Translations under genes and position numbers: made by a program
In this document: in pieces, positions 10,698-23,291 of the stretch
How the letters are laid out: each line of letters starts with the position of its first letter
How positions within the stretch are numbered: the first letter of the stretch is position 1
Origin: Gambelia wislizenii
Lineage: Eukaryota; Chordata; Lepidosauria; Squamata; Crotaphytidae
Direction: 5' to 3'
Length of the DNA stretch: 64,000 bases
Assembly (NCBI GenBank): GCA_030847615.1
Contig: JAUMIR010000004.1
Span: 79,701,001 to 79,765,000 of the forward strand
The notes under the pieces: generated by a model
What the model was told of the DNA's origin: nothing
What the model saw: the letters and a program-made list of their open reading frames with translations, nothing else
Databases searched by the model: none

Positions 10698-11389
10698 TGA
10701 GGCTCTGGAGCAGTCCCCAAAAACAGTGCCCCCTTGTGTATATATAAGAGCTCTCCTGCTGGAAAGCGAGTTTTTACTATAGTGGATCAGGCACAAAAGT
10801 GCTCCCAGGCAACATGGAGCTTTTCCAAGGGCCAGAGCCAGCCCTTTTCCCCCCAAGAGAGGGGGTGCACTGAGAGAGGGGTTGACAGTGCAGTCTAAGA
10901 GGCAGCCATGTCAATGCACTGTCCATTTCTTATTCATCTAACAGCCAAAAAATGGGACAAGGGTGGGGAGTAAATGCTACCAACCTTGGGGAGGGCAGCA
11001 GGAGAAGCTCTACAGCTCTATCCCTCTGTGGAGTTTTGTCCATCACCACCACTTCCACTGCCACCACTGCGACCAAACTTTAAAAGGCTTTTCCCCTTCC
11101 CCCGGCTCAGCAGCACTGCCTCCGCCCATTCTCCTGCTCACATGTTGCTTCCTTGAAGTGCTTCCATTGCTTTCTTCAAGCACCTCTTCCTGTGACTAGC
11201 AAGTGGGAGAGTGGGCAAGGTCATGCTGCCAAGCCAGAGGAAGGGAGAAAAACTCTCCCTTCTGCCAGGAACAGGCTCTGGAGCTTGAAAACTGGATACG
11301 GTGGCAGTGGCGGTGGTGGTGGCAGCAGTGACGAAACTCTACAGAAAACCCCCAAACCCACATACTGCACATTGTGGTAGGTACCCCAA

Positions 11390-11532
11390 AATGCTGTGAA
11401 TCTAGGCCATGACATGTGTGGCCAGATAGCCTCAGATTTGGGGGAAAGGCCATGCCACATGTGGCTCGATTGCAGCAGACTCGGGGGCATTCACATGGGG
11501 ATCCGGGGTATTTGATGGTGTAGACAAGCCCT
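11390..11532. mobile_element. fragment related to the 40.2-41.0 kb TIR element
   Basis: Ends 'gtgtagacaagccc', the inverted form of a gggcttgtctacac terminus, and contains 'ccacatgtggc' and 'cagatttggggg' blocks that match the start of the element at 40188-41027. The partner end was not found. Confidence 0.45.
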
Positions 11533-12879
11533 TCCTTGGTCTTCTCCAAAGATGGTCACATAAGCAAACATTCAGGCTAGTTTCGTGGTCAAACTTAATC
11601 TATGCTTATTTATTCATTAATCTGAATTCTTGCACAGCAATCTTTACTGTTGGGTATTAGAATTGTTTAAGCCATTAAAATTAGAAACACATTAAAGTAT
11701 TAAGATGTAATGATATTTCTGTGTGTCTTACTGAATTCTAGAAAGTATTTCTCAAGCCTTTGAAATGAAATGCTTTGATTCTTATTCTGTTTTATCATGT
11801 GTGCACATCTTATGTTTTGCTATATACTTTGCTTTTAAAACCGCTAGCAAATTAATATGTATGAGGAAAATTTCTGGATTTCTTTTTGGGAAGCTACACA
11901 GGAGAACCTTAAAAGAGGAAGGTAAGATCTATCTATACAGAGCGCAAACACCCCTCACAGGAAAAAATGCAATTTGATTGTGAAGTTAAAGAATTCTTCT
12001 CTAACATGGAAAAAAATGTATGTCTTCATGACCCTTTCATCTCTAGGTTTTTTATTTGTGTGTGTATGATGTGCTCTCAATTAATCATCACCATCAATAC
12101 TTGGTACATTCTCAGAATGAACAAAAATATCACATCTAAGCTTCTTTTTTAAAAACATCACCCCTGCTATCAGCACTGATATTAACCGAAGATACTGAAA
12201 AATCCATGCTATGTCACATAGCTTATTTTACTATATTAAGATTTTCAGAAACAAATCTTGAGGAGGGGATAACATACCATGAAAAATACCAGTTATACCA
12301 TGAAATAAGCTATTGCTTGCTGTGAAAAATATACAGCCTTAATAATTTTATAAAAGTAACAGAGAAACACTCCGTTTGGATGTTAGTAATTTACAACCTT
12401 TAATTTTCACCCAGGATTTCAAATAACTTATCTCCCATTTAAAATCACAAATGTGGGTTTTATTTTCTAAGGAATTTAACCACCAGGAACTTGGGCTTCC
12501 AAGAATAAACTAGAGTTACAGTGCTGAATGAGAGATAATTCTATTATTATATCGATGGTGAAAATCGACTTCTATCATGGACATTGGTCATAAATAGGCA
12601 CATCTTTCTTGAAATTTCCCCTAAAGAAACTGGGGAGTGTTCTATTTAATGCAAAAGAGAAGATGGTACCTCCTCCTCAGTCCCCATACAGAAGCTAATT
12701 GACAATGGAACAGTATCCTTCACTTTATCTGAATGACAAAACTTTTTTAGGGATCCCAGGACATAGGGTCCAGATGTTAAGAACTGGCCCCTCTCCTCCT
12801 GGTTTCTGGGCAAGGTGATGAATAAGAGTGAGAAGACTGCCTGGGAGAGATTTCTCCATGATTTCTCCTCCCATCATCT
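11533..12879. other. no recognised feature
   Basis: AT-rich, unique-looking sequence without coding or repeat signal. Confidence 0.5.
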
Positions 12880-13090
12880 AGCTGCTCTCATCTTCCCTCA
12901 TTTCTTACTCCCTCTCTCATTCTTTCTCCTTCTCCCACCCTAATTCTCCTTGCTGCACTTGTCTTCTTCCCCATCTTTCTCACACCATCCTCTTTCTTCT
13001 TCTTCCCTACCCTTCTCCTAGCTATACAAATCATGTTCTTTCTTCTCACCTCCCTTTCTGTCTTTCAAACTCTTCTTTTTTGCCCCCCTC
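12880..13090. repeat. pyrimidine-rich low-complexity tract
   Basis: About 210 bases of almost continuous C and T on the plus strand (purines rare), not a simple unit repeat. Confidence 0.8.
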
Positions 13091-13556
13091 CACCAGAACA
13101 CTTCAAAACCATTACTGGGTTGTGTCAGATGGTCCGCATTTTAAAATCATATTACATTTAATAGCACTTGCTTCTGAGTATATCTGTAAGAAAAGGATCG
13201 CCCTGTTGGTCTACTGTTGCTGCTGCTGTTACTGTCACTGCTGTTGTCGTCATCCTCAGCATCACCTCCCCAATATTTAGTTACTTTAGAAGCATTGTAA
13301 AAATGATGATTACTTGTTCACTGACTACAAAAACAAACAAACAAAGAATGCCCAATAAAGAGCACTGCATAATGGGAGTAACTCATTAAAATTAGAGTAT
13401 TGTTAAAAGCAATGTTTGCAAAGGTATTAAAAACATTCCTGGGAAAGTTGGTCTTTTTCTGTTAGATGCACAGCTTAGAAAACTTAGTTTCTAACCAGAT
13501 AAATACTTGCTCATCTATTAGGCTTTGTGCTTTTTATATGAAATATATACTCTAAG

Positions 13557-13729
13557 CAGCGCTTCCCATGCTATTTGATGTGGAGTACCACATTTCCTAA
13601 TGTGCAAGAGACCATCAACATATTTGTGCCCGTTGGCTACAACTGTTCCTTTCCTGTAAACTTCACAGAGAGGCAGCCAATGGCTCATGGACCAGCACTG
13701 GTCCACAGACCACCATTTGAGTAGAACTG
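13557..13729. mobile_element. hAT (Charlie-type) MITE
   Basis: Starts cagcgcttcccatg and ends, inverted, cagttctactcaaatggtgg, close to the common CAGTGGTTCTCAAA end of Charlie-type hAT MITEs. 'ctctaag' lies directly on both sides (13550-13556, 13730-13736), 7 bases of an expected 8-bp duplication. Confidence 0.7.
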
Positions 13730-13736
13730 CTCTAAG

Positions 13737-15369
13737 AAACTGTGGTTGATATTTAATGCATTATGCTTTATGACACCAAGTTGGCCCACCTACTGTGAAA
13801 TCACCAGGATCACCTCCTTTGACATTACTGGGGGTCCTCCCTAGATCTAGGGGTTTGCCCTGAAATTTCAGGGCCTGGGATGCTTCTGACCTGTCAACCT
13901 TACCAGCAAAGTTTGTGCATCATACACAGTTCTGTCTTCAAATGGAGGAAAACAGTCAATGTGTTCACAGCTGAAAAGCCAGCACTGTTCTTGTCCAGTG
14001 CCTGGTGTTTGAGGTGGTCTTCTCATCTCCTTAATGATACAGCTAGGCCTGAATAACAAAGATCTAGAGAGGAGGCAGAGCCATAAGCTAGCAGAGGTTT
14101 CAAACCAAGGACTCCAACAACAAGATCTGATTATTCTGCGACATTATGAAAGCTTGGAAGAAAACTACCATCAAGACAGAGATAAGTCGTTTCCCTTAGT
14201 CTCTAATGCTGGGAGTTGGTTTTGGTTCAAAACCAAAATTTCAGATGACCAGAGCCCAAAACAAGGTACCAGTAGGTTGCACCTGGCTCAGCTCTGCTGT
14301 GTCTGACCTGACTCAGAGAAATTAATGTCTACTCCCAAGATTAATTCCTGCCTTGCTTCCAAACAACCCTGATAGTGACTAAGAACATAACATTGCCTTG
14401 CACCATCTCTCATTTGAAAGAATGTTTAGACCAGAGAGAGAGAGAGAAGCTAGTTTGCAATATGAATTTGCCCAGCTTGTATACTCAATCATATCACAAA
14501 TGGGGGGGGGGTCTTTCTCAAAGTTCTTCTTAAGCTTGCAGCATGATCCAAGGTAAAGAACACCCTGTCAAAGCTATGTTGCTGCTTTCCCACTGAACTG
14601 GATTAGCAACAGCAACTGCAGCATCCATGACACTTTAAGGGGAGACCCAAAGGCCCAAGATCCACCCCCACCCACCCATTCATCCACCTACCTTTTTCTT
14701 TGGTGCCATATTACCATCCTGGAGTGGTCCACATAAACACAGGAGATGAGGAGTTTACGGGGGATGGACAATTTCCATGTTATCTGGAGTGGAGCAGGAC
14801 CTCTAAAGTTAGAAGAACTGGGCTCTGATAATAGTGTGGTTTCCCCCATCTTGCCAGAGGAGAGGAGGATTGCTTGGTGTGCCAGTTCCAGTCCAAACTA
14901 AGCCCAGAGCGGTTTGGCCATCACTAGTTTAGGCACGTAACAGATCATACTACACCATATTAAAGTTTGTTAAACCTGAGCCCTCACACACAACAACTCT
15001 GATAAGACTGGGGTCAATGTATTTCTTCAAAGGTCAAGTACATTGTGATGAGAAGACTTTACATGTCTCTTCACTCTTAACAGTGAATCCCCTTCCTGAC
15101 TGAAATTGGGTGTGATTCTCTTAATGGATTTGCTCTGAGCTGTCTACCCACATTTGTCACAAACTCTGGTACCCGTGGAGGAGGTGAATGTGTTTGCCTG
15201 AAAAGCTCAGTAGCAGTGCTTCCACCAGTTCATAACCTTGGGCAGTTGAACCAAAGGCTGCCAAAGAGAAAATGGCATAGAAAAAGAAAAGGAACAGGGA
15301 GGATGGATAACTCTGATGGCCCAACAGAATACAATCTAAAAAGCAGAATGCTCCTTCATGAGCTAAGGT
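13737..15369. other. no recognised feature
   Basis: Holds short (GA)n at 14433-14446 and a G run at 14502-14510. I see no exon and no clear transposon. Confidence 0.45.
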
Positions 15370-15767
15370 CTCTCTCTGGCTTCTCTTCACAAACGAATAT
15401 TCAGGAAGGACTCATCCCGCGCTTTCTGCAAGCGCACTGATGACTAAAAAGGCCAATCCGAGATAGACAAGTCCAGTTGCAGAAAGCACAGCAGAAGGTT
15501 TCCTTGGGTGATGTTTCTGGGTGGTGATTTTTTCTGCGTTGTCGTTTCTCTTCAAGACTTGTTCGGCGTGAGTTCTCAAATAAGGCTGCAGCATTGTGGA
15601 TAGTGCGTCTCCATGCCTCCCGATGTGAGGCCAGGGCGGACCATTGTTGGTGATCAATTTGGCCGAGCCTGAGATGTTGTTTCAGGGAGTCCTTGTATCG
15701 CTTTTTTGGAGCGCCCCTCTTACACTGACCCGTGGCGAGTTCACAGTAGAATACTATTTTGGGGAGC
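15370..15767 (-). mobile_element. APE LINE (family of 32.6-36.7 kb), 3' end, 5' truncated
   Basis: The minus strand repeats the last 400 bp of the LINE at 32559-36723. It covers the end of ORF2 (a 'KKRYKDS'-type segment) and the 3' UTR with its stem-loop (15419-15435, GCGCTT/AAGCGC), ending in 'gaagccagagagag'. Typical 5'-truncated retrocopy. Confidence 0.88.
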
Positions 15768-16149
15768 TAAGGTACTAAAGGTGATAAAAACAATGCTATT
15801 TTTTGGCTTGGGCCTGTGATTCTGATGAGTCACTTGAGGAAGTTGTGCTGCAGTTTAAATAACAAAAAATGTGATTTGTTAACACTTCCAAGTCATTCCC
15901 CTGAGTCTTCTCTTTTCTGCACAAATTGGACCTATGCTTCAGTTCCTGTAAATGAAAAAGTGTCTTTCTGACTTTGCAGGTGATTTAGCAGTCACATAAA
16001 AAATTCTTTGCACCATATTAGGAACCAATCAAGCCCACCTGACTGAGCAGGGTGGGCAGAGTCCTAACTAGGCAGCTTCTCCTGGATTCCCAGTCTAATT
16101 TCTCTGCTTCCCTTTCAAAATTAGATACAATCCGCAGCAGCCTTTACAA

Positions 16150-16235
16150 ACTGAGTACTCTCCAGATGTGTTGGACTGCAGTTCCCAGAATCCCCCAGCC
16201 AGCACAGCTGATTGGCAGATTTTTGGAATATACAA
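16150..16235. mobile_element. palindromic MITE fragment
   Basis: 'ctccagatgtgttggactgc' followed by 'agttcccagaatccc' is the left arm of the squamate CCAGATG..GGACT..CTCCCA palindromic family; the right arm is poorly preserved. Confidence 0.5.
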
Positions 16236-16291
16236 TATCCAACATGGCTGATCATGTTTGCCTGCTTAGATCATAATCCATGATTCTAGAA

Positions 16292-16424
16292 AAGGAGTAG
16301 GCAACTTGTAGCTCTCTACATTATAGGGCTATAACGCCTATCAGACCTACCTAGCATAGCCAATAATGAGGAATACTGGGAGTTGCAGTCCAACATCTAT
16401 AGGACCACAATTTGCCAAACTTTG
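16292..16424. mobile_element. hAT palindromic MITE with perfect 8-bp duplication
   Basis: A 133-bp element flanked by TTCTAGAA at 16284-16291 and 16425-16432. The left end 'aaggagtaggcaacttgtag' pairs with the inverted right end 'caaagtttggcaaattgtgg'. The inner arms hold the 'gggagttgcagtccaacatc' block. Confidence 0.82.
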
Positions 16425-16449
16425 TTCTAGAAATACTATGGACATGGTA

Positions 16450-17965
16450 TTCAGGTCGAGAAAAGTAGATTAAATGTAGGTGCCTGCTCTGGCAGGCAAA
16501 GAAACCCAGAATAAAATTTAAAATACTGTATGATGCTAAGGAAAGGGGTGGCTTGGAAGTCCCTAATGTCAAATTGTATCATGATGCCTGTTGTTTTGTA
16601 TGATTAAAGGAATGGATATTGCTTAGAGATGTGAGACTCTTGAAACCTGAAGACCATAATTTAAGATTTGGTTGGCATGGTTAACTTTGGTATGATAAAG
16701 TCAAGGCATATGCTGAATTTAAATATCATTGTATCAGAAAGGCTCTCCTATGAGTTTGGTATAAGTATAAACAGAGACTTTTTCTTAAGATAATGCTAGC
16801 CACCTTACTGCAGGAGGCCCTTTTTAAAGGAACGAATGGGTTAAAAAAAAACACCTGGAGATGGTAACTTTATGATGATCCTTTGTATTTTGAACAAGAA
16901 GAACAAGCTAGAAGTTTAAATCAAGAGAGATGGTTCTTAAAGAAGGCAAAAATCTTAATTGGTTTGCTTATTGACAATGTAAAGACACATGTAATCAAGA
17001 TAAAAGAAATGCAACCATAGAGGTTAGAGAAAATTAGTTTTATTTTAGAGTTGTGTAAAGACAATGACCATGTAATTTTAAAAAGTGTATAAATGGCTAT
17101 TGAAACTAGAGACAAATGATGAGCCTATAAAAAAGTACATGATAAGGTGAGCCCAACATTTTGGGGATAATGTCCATATAGATGTATGGGGAAATGTGTT
17201 CCAAAGATATAAAATTTACTTTGTGCAGTAATTTAAAAGAAAATCTAAACCCAAATAAGCTGTCAAAAATTGCTCAGAATGTTTCAAACCAATGTTGGGG
17301 GTGTCAAAATAAGGAGGACTCCTTTTTTCATATATGGTGGACTTGTAAGAAGGTGAAAAATTACTGGTCTAAGATTTATATGTTTATCCAAAAAAAAAAT
17401 TAAAGGTATACAGTAGTTTCTAATGTTACCACAAATGTTTCTGTTGGGCATTATGGATAAAGAACTGGATAATAAATATGGATTACTTCTTTGATACATG
17501 ACAACAACAGCAAGAATATTTTTTGCTCAAACTTGGAAACAGACTAAAACACTGATGGAAGAATGGGTTGTTAAGTTTGCTGAGTTAGCTCAAATGGCCA
17601 AAATAACATCGGTTCTGAAGGATAAGCCAATTGATGATTTTTTGAAAGATTAGAAACTGTTTATGGATTTTTTGAGAAATAAGAAATCTTAATGCTATAA
17701 TAATCTGTGCTTATGATTATTAGAAATTTTAATAGGCTAATTTAGTTGCATCTGCAATGGTAGAATATTTTTTCTTTTTTTCTTTTCATTGCAGGATTGG
17801 GGTGGGGGTCAGAGCGCTACTGTGTATTAGTTATATATATATATATATTCCTCCTTTTCTTTTTTTCCTTTCCTCTCCCCCTCTTTTCTCTCAATTTCTT
17901 ATTCCTGTTACTTTATTTTTTTGAATGTATATTACTTTGTTTTTAAATTAGATTGTTTGTGTTAA
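16450..17965 (+). mobile_element. L1 LINE, 3' part of ORF2 and 3' UTR
   Basis: Plus-strand translation in shifting frames gives L1 ORF2 C-terminal hallmarks: KKPRIKFKILYDAKERGGL, LKEWILLRD and LRFGWHG. Then comes a zinc-knuckle-like CWGC...HIWWTCKKVKNYW (frame 17182-17403). The L1 protein region lies after the reverse transcriptase. Many stops make it a dead copy. A pyrimidine-rich 3' UTR follows, ending near 'gttaaaaataaatgag'. The 5' two thirds of the element are missing. Confidence 0.82.
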
Positions 17966-18221
17966 AAATAAATGAGTGAGTGAGTGTGTGAATAAAGTAG
18001 GTGCTTGCTCTACACTGAACATGTTGCTTTGGCTTAAATTCATGTATGCTGATCAAAGGAGCTTGGAGATCAGAGTTGCAAATGATAATGATCAGGTATT
18101 AAATACAGAGCAATTGCATCCAGTGAGGTACTCTTTGATGATAATGGATCAGAGAAGATACGGATACAAAAATATTATCTGCCAGTAGTCAGTTGGTGTA
18201 AACTGAGGAGGATGAACATAG
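17966..18221. other. no recognised feature
   Basis: Short stretch starting with (GAGT)n after the L1 tail; nothing further recognised. Confidence 0.4.
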
Positions 18222-18262
18222 TTTATTTATAAATTTTATGTTGTTATATTTTTATCCCACCT
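18222..18262 (-). mobile_element. possible LINE 3'-end stub
   Basis: 'tttatttataaatttta' and 'tttttatcccacctttg' resemble L2-type 3' ends in minus orientation. Short. Confidence 0.3.
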
Positions 18263-18437
18263 TTGTTTTTCTTCTTCTTATGTGAATAGAATAGAATAGA
18301 ATAGGATCTTTATTACGGTCATAGACCAGCACAGGTAAAAGGGATACAGAATAAAGGTAAAAACACAGGATAAAAACAGGCTAAAAGCAGTATTTAAAAT
18401 GTTAGCTCCAGTATAACAAGACTAAGTTGATACTATT

Positions 18438-21400
18438 CTACTGTTGAGGACATTGTCGAATTTTAACCGCAGCTACGCAGTATCTGGCAACATTATAAGT
18501 TGTTCCTGGGTTGGTGTCTGAAAGCAACAAGTTTATGTAGAATTGTCCAGTGTGCCGTTGATATTTATGCAACAGGGGTGAAATAAGGCTGAGACGTATG
18601 TCCCTGTAGTATGAGCACTGGACTAATACATGCTCTGTTGTTTCTATTTGGCCTGAGTTGCAGGGGCACAGTCTGTCTGAGAAGGGGATCTTCTTGTATC
18701 GGCCTTCAAGGACAGCTGAAGGGAGGGCATGACACCATGCAAGAGTAAAGGCCCTTCGATGTTTAGGTATTTCAAGTGTTGTTAAGTATGCCAAAGAAGA
18801 CGCCAGATATCTATTGGAGTCACTAGCAATGAAGGTTGGAGTGCTGGCTAGATCCATTTGTCGCTTTATATCTGCTACCCGTTGTTTGATAGTAGCTTTC
18901 ACCCTATCATATCCCAGGCTAAGCAGAAGATATGGAGAAAGGCTCAGCGTTGAAATTCATCACTGTCTGTTTCTAGCTGGATTGGAAATCATCACTTAAG
19001 GTTAGTGGAGCAAGGCCAGTGGGAAAGACGGATAGTCTGAGCCAGTAGCTGAGTATGGTCACCCACACTCTGGCCTCCACTTTCATAAATCCTGACTCCA
19101 GTCTCAGAGCTGCGTTAGAGATACATTTTGGAGTTTGAAAAGCTGATCTTAAAAAATTGGATTGGACAAGTTCTAATGGAGCAGGGTTGGGGAAGGATCC
19201 CAATTGGGATCCGTAAAGCAGTTGTGCTACTGGTTTGGCTTCAAAGAGTTTGAGCGCTGCAGGTAAATAGTGGCCTCTTCTTGTCTTAAGAAATTTGAGA
19301 ATGGCTGTTGTACTCCTCTGCACATTGCAAGCAGCATACGCCCCATGCACTTTCCTACTACCAGTGGCTTGAAAAATTACCCCCAGGTATTTGAAGCAAG
19401 AGACCTGCTCAATCTTGTGGCCATCTATATTCCAGTTGTAGTTCTTAGGCCTTTTAGCAAATACCATGATTTTAGTTTTTTGATAGTTGAGTTCTAGCTG
19501 TTCCGCTCTACAATATTGTGTTAGTGCTCTTAGGGCTCTTTTTAGTCCAATGGGAGTCCTTGAAAGTACTGCTGCATCATCCGCATAAAGCAGCGTTGAC
19601 ATATGCCTTCCCTCTAATTTTGGGGGATGGAAGTTAGTGTTGTTGAGGTGATCCACCAAATCATTGATGTAGAAGTTAAACAGGAGTAGAGCTAGAATGC
19701 AGCCTTGCTTGACACCCTTCTCAGTGACAATGTCATTGGTGAGATGTCCCTGGGGGTTTCAACTTACTTTTAATGAGGTCCCTTCATGCAGCATACGTAT
19801 TAGATGGAGTAAACGTCGGTTGATCGAAGAAGCCTCCAGTTTTTTCCAGTTTGTTTCAGGATATAGAGTCAAAAGCTGCTTTAAAGTCTATGAAGGCAGC
19901 ATAGAGAGAAACTGTGCTGCAGGTGGAGTATTTTTCAATAAGGTGGTGGAGTACAAGGCACTGGTCTATGGTAGAGCGGCCTTCCCTGAAGCCAGCTTGT
20001 TCTTCTGCAAGTATGTTTTCTTGTTCCAACCAGGTCTGAAATTTCCACTATAAGTGTCTTGCATAGAGTTTGCTGATTGTACTGAGGAGACTAATTGGTC
20101 TGTAGTTGACAGGATCATCCTTGCTTCCTTTTTTATATATGGGGACAATGATTGCAAGGCCCCGATCCTTGGGTGCTCAACCATATTTGTCAATACAGGT
20201 GAAAAGTGAGGCCAGGATAGGGGCCCAAAATTTGAGGTTGTTTTTAATGGCTTCTGCAGGTATTAAATCTTCTCCTGGAGCCTTCCCCATTCTCAGCTGG
20301 GCTACAAGGTTCTTGATCTCTGTCGCTGTCACTGGTGGCCACCCTTGGATATTTTCTATATTTTGGCTAGTGCATCCACTTTCAATGTAGTTGTCCTTAT
20401 AAAGTGCTTGAAAGTGATCCTCCCATATCCTTGGGGGGATGTGACAATCCACTGTAGCTGGCCCATTTCTCTGGGAACTTGATGTAATATGCCAGAATAG
20501 AGCTGTGTTGTTGGATCTGACTGCCTGGATAAGTTGTGTCCAGTCATTCTTCATGGTTTCTTTTTTCTTGTTCAACAGCAGCTTTTTGTAGTCTCTTTTC
20601 TGCTGAAGCAGCATTGGTACAGCATCTGGGATGTTATTAGATAGGTAACCCTGATAAGTATCAATGAGGGCTTTTTTAGCATTAACACATTCCTTGTCAA
20701 ACCATGGTTTGGAGTGGTGTTGTTGTTGTTTCCACTGATGTACACTATTTTGACGGATTATATATTGGTGTAGAGCTTGGGTAAGTGTATTGTAATTTTC
20801 CAAGATTTCGTCAGGGGACTCAGCTGATATCAGGGCAGTCCTAAGATGCTGAAGTTGGTCTGAAGCCAATACCTCACTTATTGTTTGGTTTAGTTGCGGG
20901 GTCCATTTAGCTCGGTGATAAGTCCTTCCTGATGGTGTCACAGAAAGGTGATAGCGCTTCCTGGTGTGTGTCTCCTGAGTGAAGTCACTAAGATGTAGCC
21001 GAATTGGAAAATGATCACTTTCAAATCTGGGCATAACTTCTAATTCCTTGGCATAGGGAAGAAGGTCCCTAGAAATGATTATGTAATCAATGGCACTCAT
21101 TCTGGACCCAGAGAGATAAGTGAATTCAGCTGGGCAGTCATTTTCCAGGGCACCATTTAGGATTTGAAGGTTCAGCCTGAATATTGTTTGATCCAGACAA
21201 AGTCCTGCAAAATTTGATTTCTTGTCCTTTGAGCATCGGATGGGGTAGGTTCCATCATCTTCAAAATCAGGGGGAGGGCATTTGTGCTGGGCATATAGGG
21301 TATGATTGTTGGGGCCCAGTCTGGCATTCAAATCACCCCCCAAAATTACAAATGCATTTGGGTTCTGCAACATGAGATTAGCAGTGTATGATTCCAGTTC

Positions 21401-21754
21401 AGCCCACAGGCCTCTGATTTGGGATTTCTTCTTCATTGGAGGCATGTAGGCATTTATTATCAGCAAAGTGCACTGGTTAAATTGAATTAGCACTGCCATG
21501 GCATATGTTTTAAAAGTGGAAAGAGGCCTTGTTATGGCACATAGGGTGGTGGAAACCAGAATGCCCAGGCTGCCTCTAGCTCTTCCATGCTTTTTCCCTG
21601 GCCCTGCCGGAATTGAGAATGAGTGAAAGCCATTTAATAACAGATCCTTATTAGTCCATGTTTCCTGGATCAGTATAATGTCATATTGGGTGAGGAAGTC
21701 ACTAGGACAAGGATCTCTGTGGGCCGTCGGCCACCCAGCGATGTTCCAGGTCAT
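18438..21754 (-). pseudogene. ORF2: APE endonuclease - reverse transcriptase - zinc knuckle
   Basis: ORF2 of such LINEs nicks the target DNA and reverse-transcribes the element RNA onto the nick. The first frame (21754-20177, 525 aa) is open. The endonuclease covers residues ~1-240: MTWNIAGW, LIQETW, GGDLNARLG, SAIDYIII and FESDHFPI. A linker follows, then the start of the RT. The RT continues in shifted frames: IVPIYKK and NYRPIS near 20090-20140, AGFREGRSTIDQ near 19970, FIDFKAAFDS near 19870. The frame 19659-18973 has the catalytic LLYADDAAVL and FKYLGVIF. The last frame (18902-18438) ends in CPCNSGQIETTEHVLVQC, a zinc-knuckle-like motif. At least two frameshifts and a few stops disable it, but all catalytic residues are intact, so the decay is mild. 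Confidence 0.88.
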
Positions 21755-21784
21755 AAGAGTAACCTTGTGCTGGTCTGTTGGAAG

Positions 21785-23291
21785 TCAGGCAGTTGCTTTA
21801 CAGGCCACAGGCTGGATGGGTAATTCATCTGATGGCAGTTGGTTAAATGGCTGGGTTGACTGTGGCTGTGTCCTCCTCTGTGGATGAAGGGGTAGTGAAT
21901 CACATTCCTGTTCTTCCTGCCCTGCCTGTTCTGGAGGAGAGATTGGAAGAACCAATGCAGCATGGGAAGCGAAATGAGGATCACAAGCAAGCAAGTATCC
22001 CATCTCTTTAGTGAGGGGGGCATTATTTGGCTTAGGAGATGAGGCAGGTGGCAGTGAAGACTGTTTTTCCCTTGAACTAGGTTTGCACAGGGGTGTTTGA
22101 GACCCCTGGAGTTTAATTGTAGATGGTGGTGCATCTGCAGTATATTGCATTTTTGAAGGGGTGTTGGCTACATCTCAGGATTTCAAGGCTTCCTTGATTG
22201 TAAGTAGAGTCATCACTTTCACTTTCATTGTCAGAAAAATCAGAAAAATGCACTGACAGTTTTCTGCGAGGGGGTCTGATTTCAATGGGGCTGGATTGCT
22301 GTTAGATTGACTCAGGATGGTATCTCTCATCAGCTGTATTGTGGGAGTGTGTTCCCAAATTTCTGTGAGTTTTTCTCTCAGTTTAATTACTTCTTGATTT
22401 ATAGCCTGAGCTTCTTCCTTTGAGGTGTGTTTAGGTTCTCCCTCTTGGTGTGCAGAATTATTGCTTCTTTGTGTTATTGTTGCTGTTTTCCCTGTGATGA
22501 GGTTACAGACTGTCTCATCCTTAAAAACTCTGTTAATTTCTATATAATGTGCATTCCAGAGGAAATTTCTTTTCCATAACAGCCTGTTAGGAATATTTGC
22601 CTGGTTAAAGGTAAAAAAAAAAAAATCATTTAGTAGCTCTTGAGCTGGGTAAAAAGTGGCAGTCTAGTAAATCAATTGTTCTGCTGTGCATGTTTAAAAG
22701 TTGGGAAAGGTATCTTACAATTGACTTCTGGGTGTTCCACCTATGGGCATTGTTATGTATTTGTAGCAGGAGCTGATTTTCCTGTAATACTCGGCAGTGA
22801 TTAACTGCATCCTGTGACGTGGCAGGGCACATTTCCTCCAAATCTGCTACATTTTTAACCCCCTGTGTACCATATGGGTTTTGCCTTTGAAAAGCTTGTT
22901 GAGAAAGCTTGTTTGTAATGTCATTTAATCTTTGCAAAATAAGAATCAATGTCTCTATGGACAGTTTGCAGAAATCATAAAAGAGCTGAGCGCTGTTATT
23001 GTAGGGAATGCTGCCAAGCTCCGGGAGTTTGACTTTGTTATCAACTTGCTCTGGCCCATAATTTATATTTACACTTTGAGGAATTGAGGAGGCTGGTTTG
23101 TTTAGTGTCTGTGATGGCTTAGGGAATAAAGAAGGAGCTGTTGTTACAGATCTGTTACTCACGAGCTGTGTTGTCTCTGCCGCTGGGAAGAGTGAGTCAA
23201 TCCTCATCTGTTTTTCTGCTTTGGAGGTTTCCTGATTGTCATTATTATTACAGGGGCTCGTCCGATTTCTTTTCTTGCCTTTGGATGGCAT
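21785..23291 (-). pseudogene. ORF1 of the 18.3-23.4 kb LINE
   Basis: The frame opens at 23291 with MPSKGKKRNRTS and runs 221 codons. It continues in shifted frames through segments such as LLWKRNFLWNAHYIEINRVF (about 22550), IKLREKLTEIWEHTPTIQL (about 22360), and a Pro/Gln-rich end (22150-21785). It is lysine-rich at the N-terminus, has a heptad-like helix in the middle and no RRM or esterase motif that I recognise. ORF1 proteins usually bind the element RNA; that role is inferred from position only. Broken by two or more frameshifts. Confidence 0.7.

Noticed and set aside
10172..10705. 8-bp hAT target duplication around the gggcttgtctaga element
   Set aside because: Flanks gtgactgt and tgaggctc do not match, so no superfamily was assigned.
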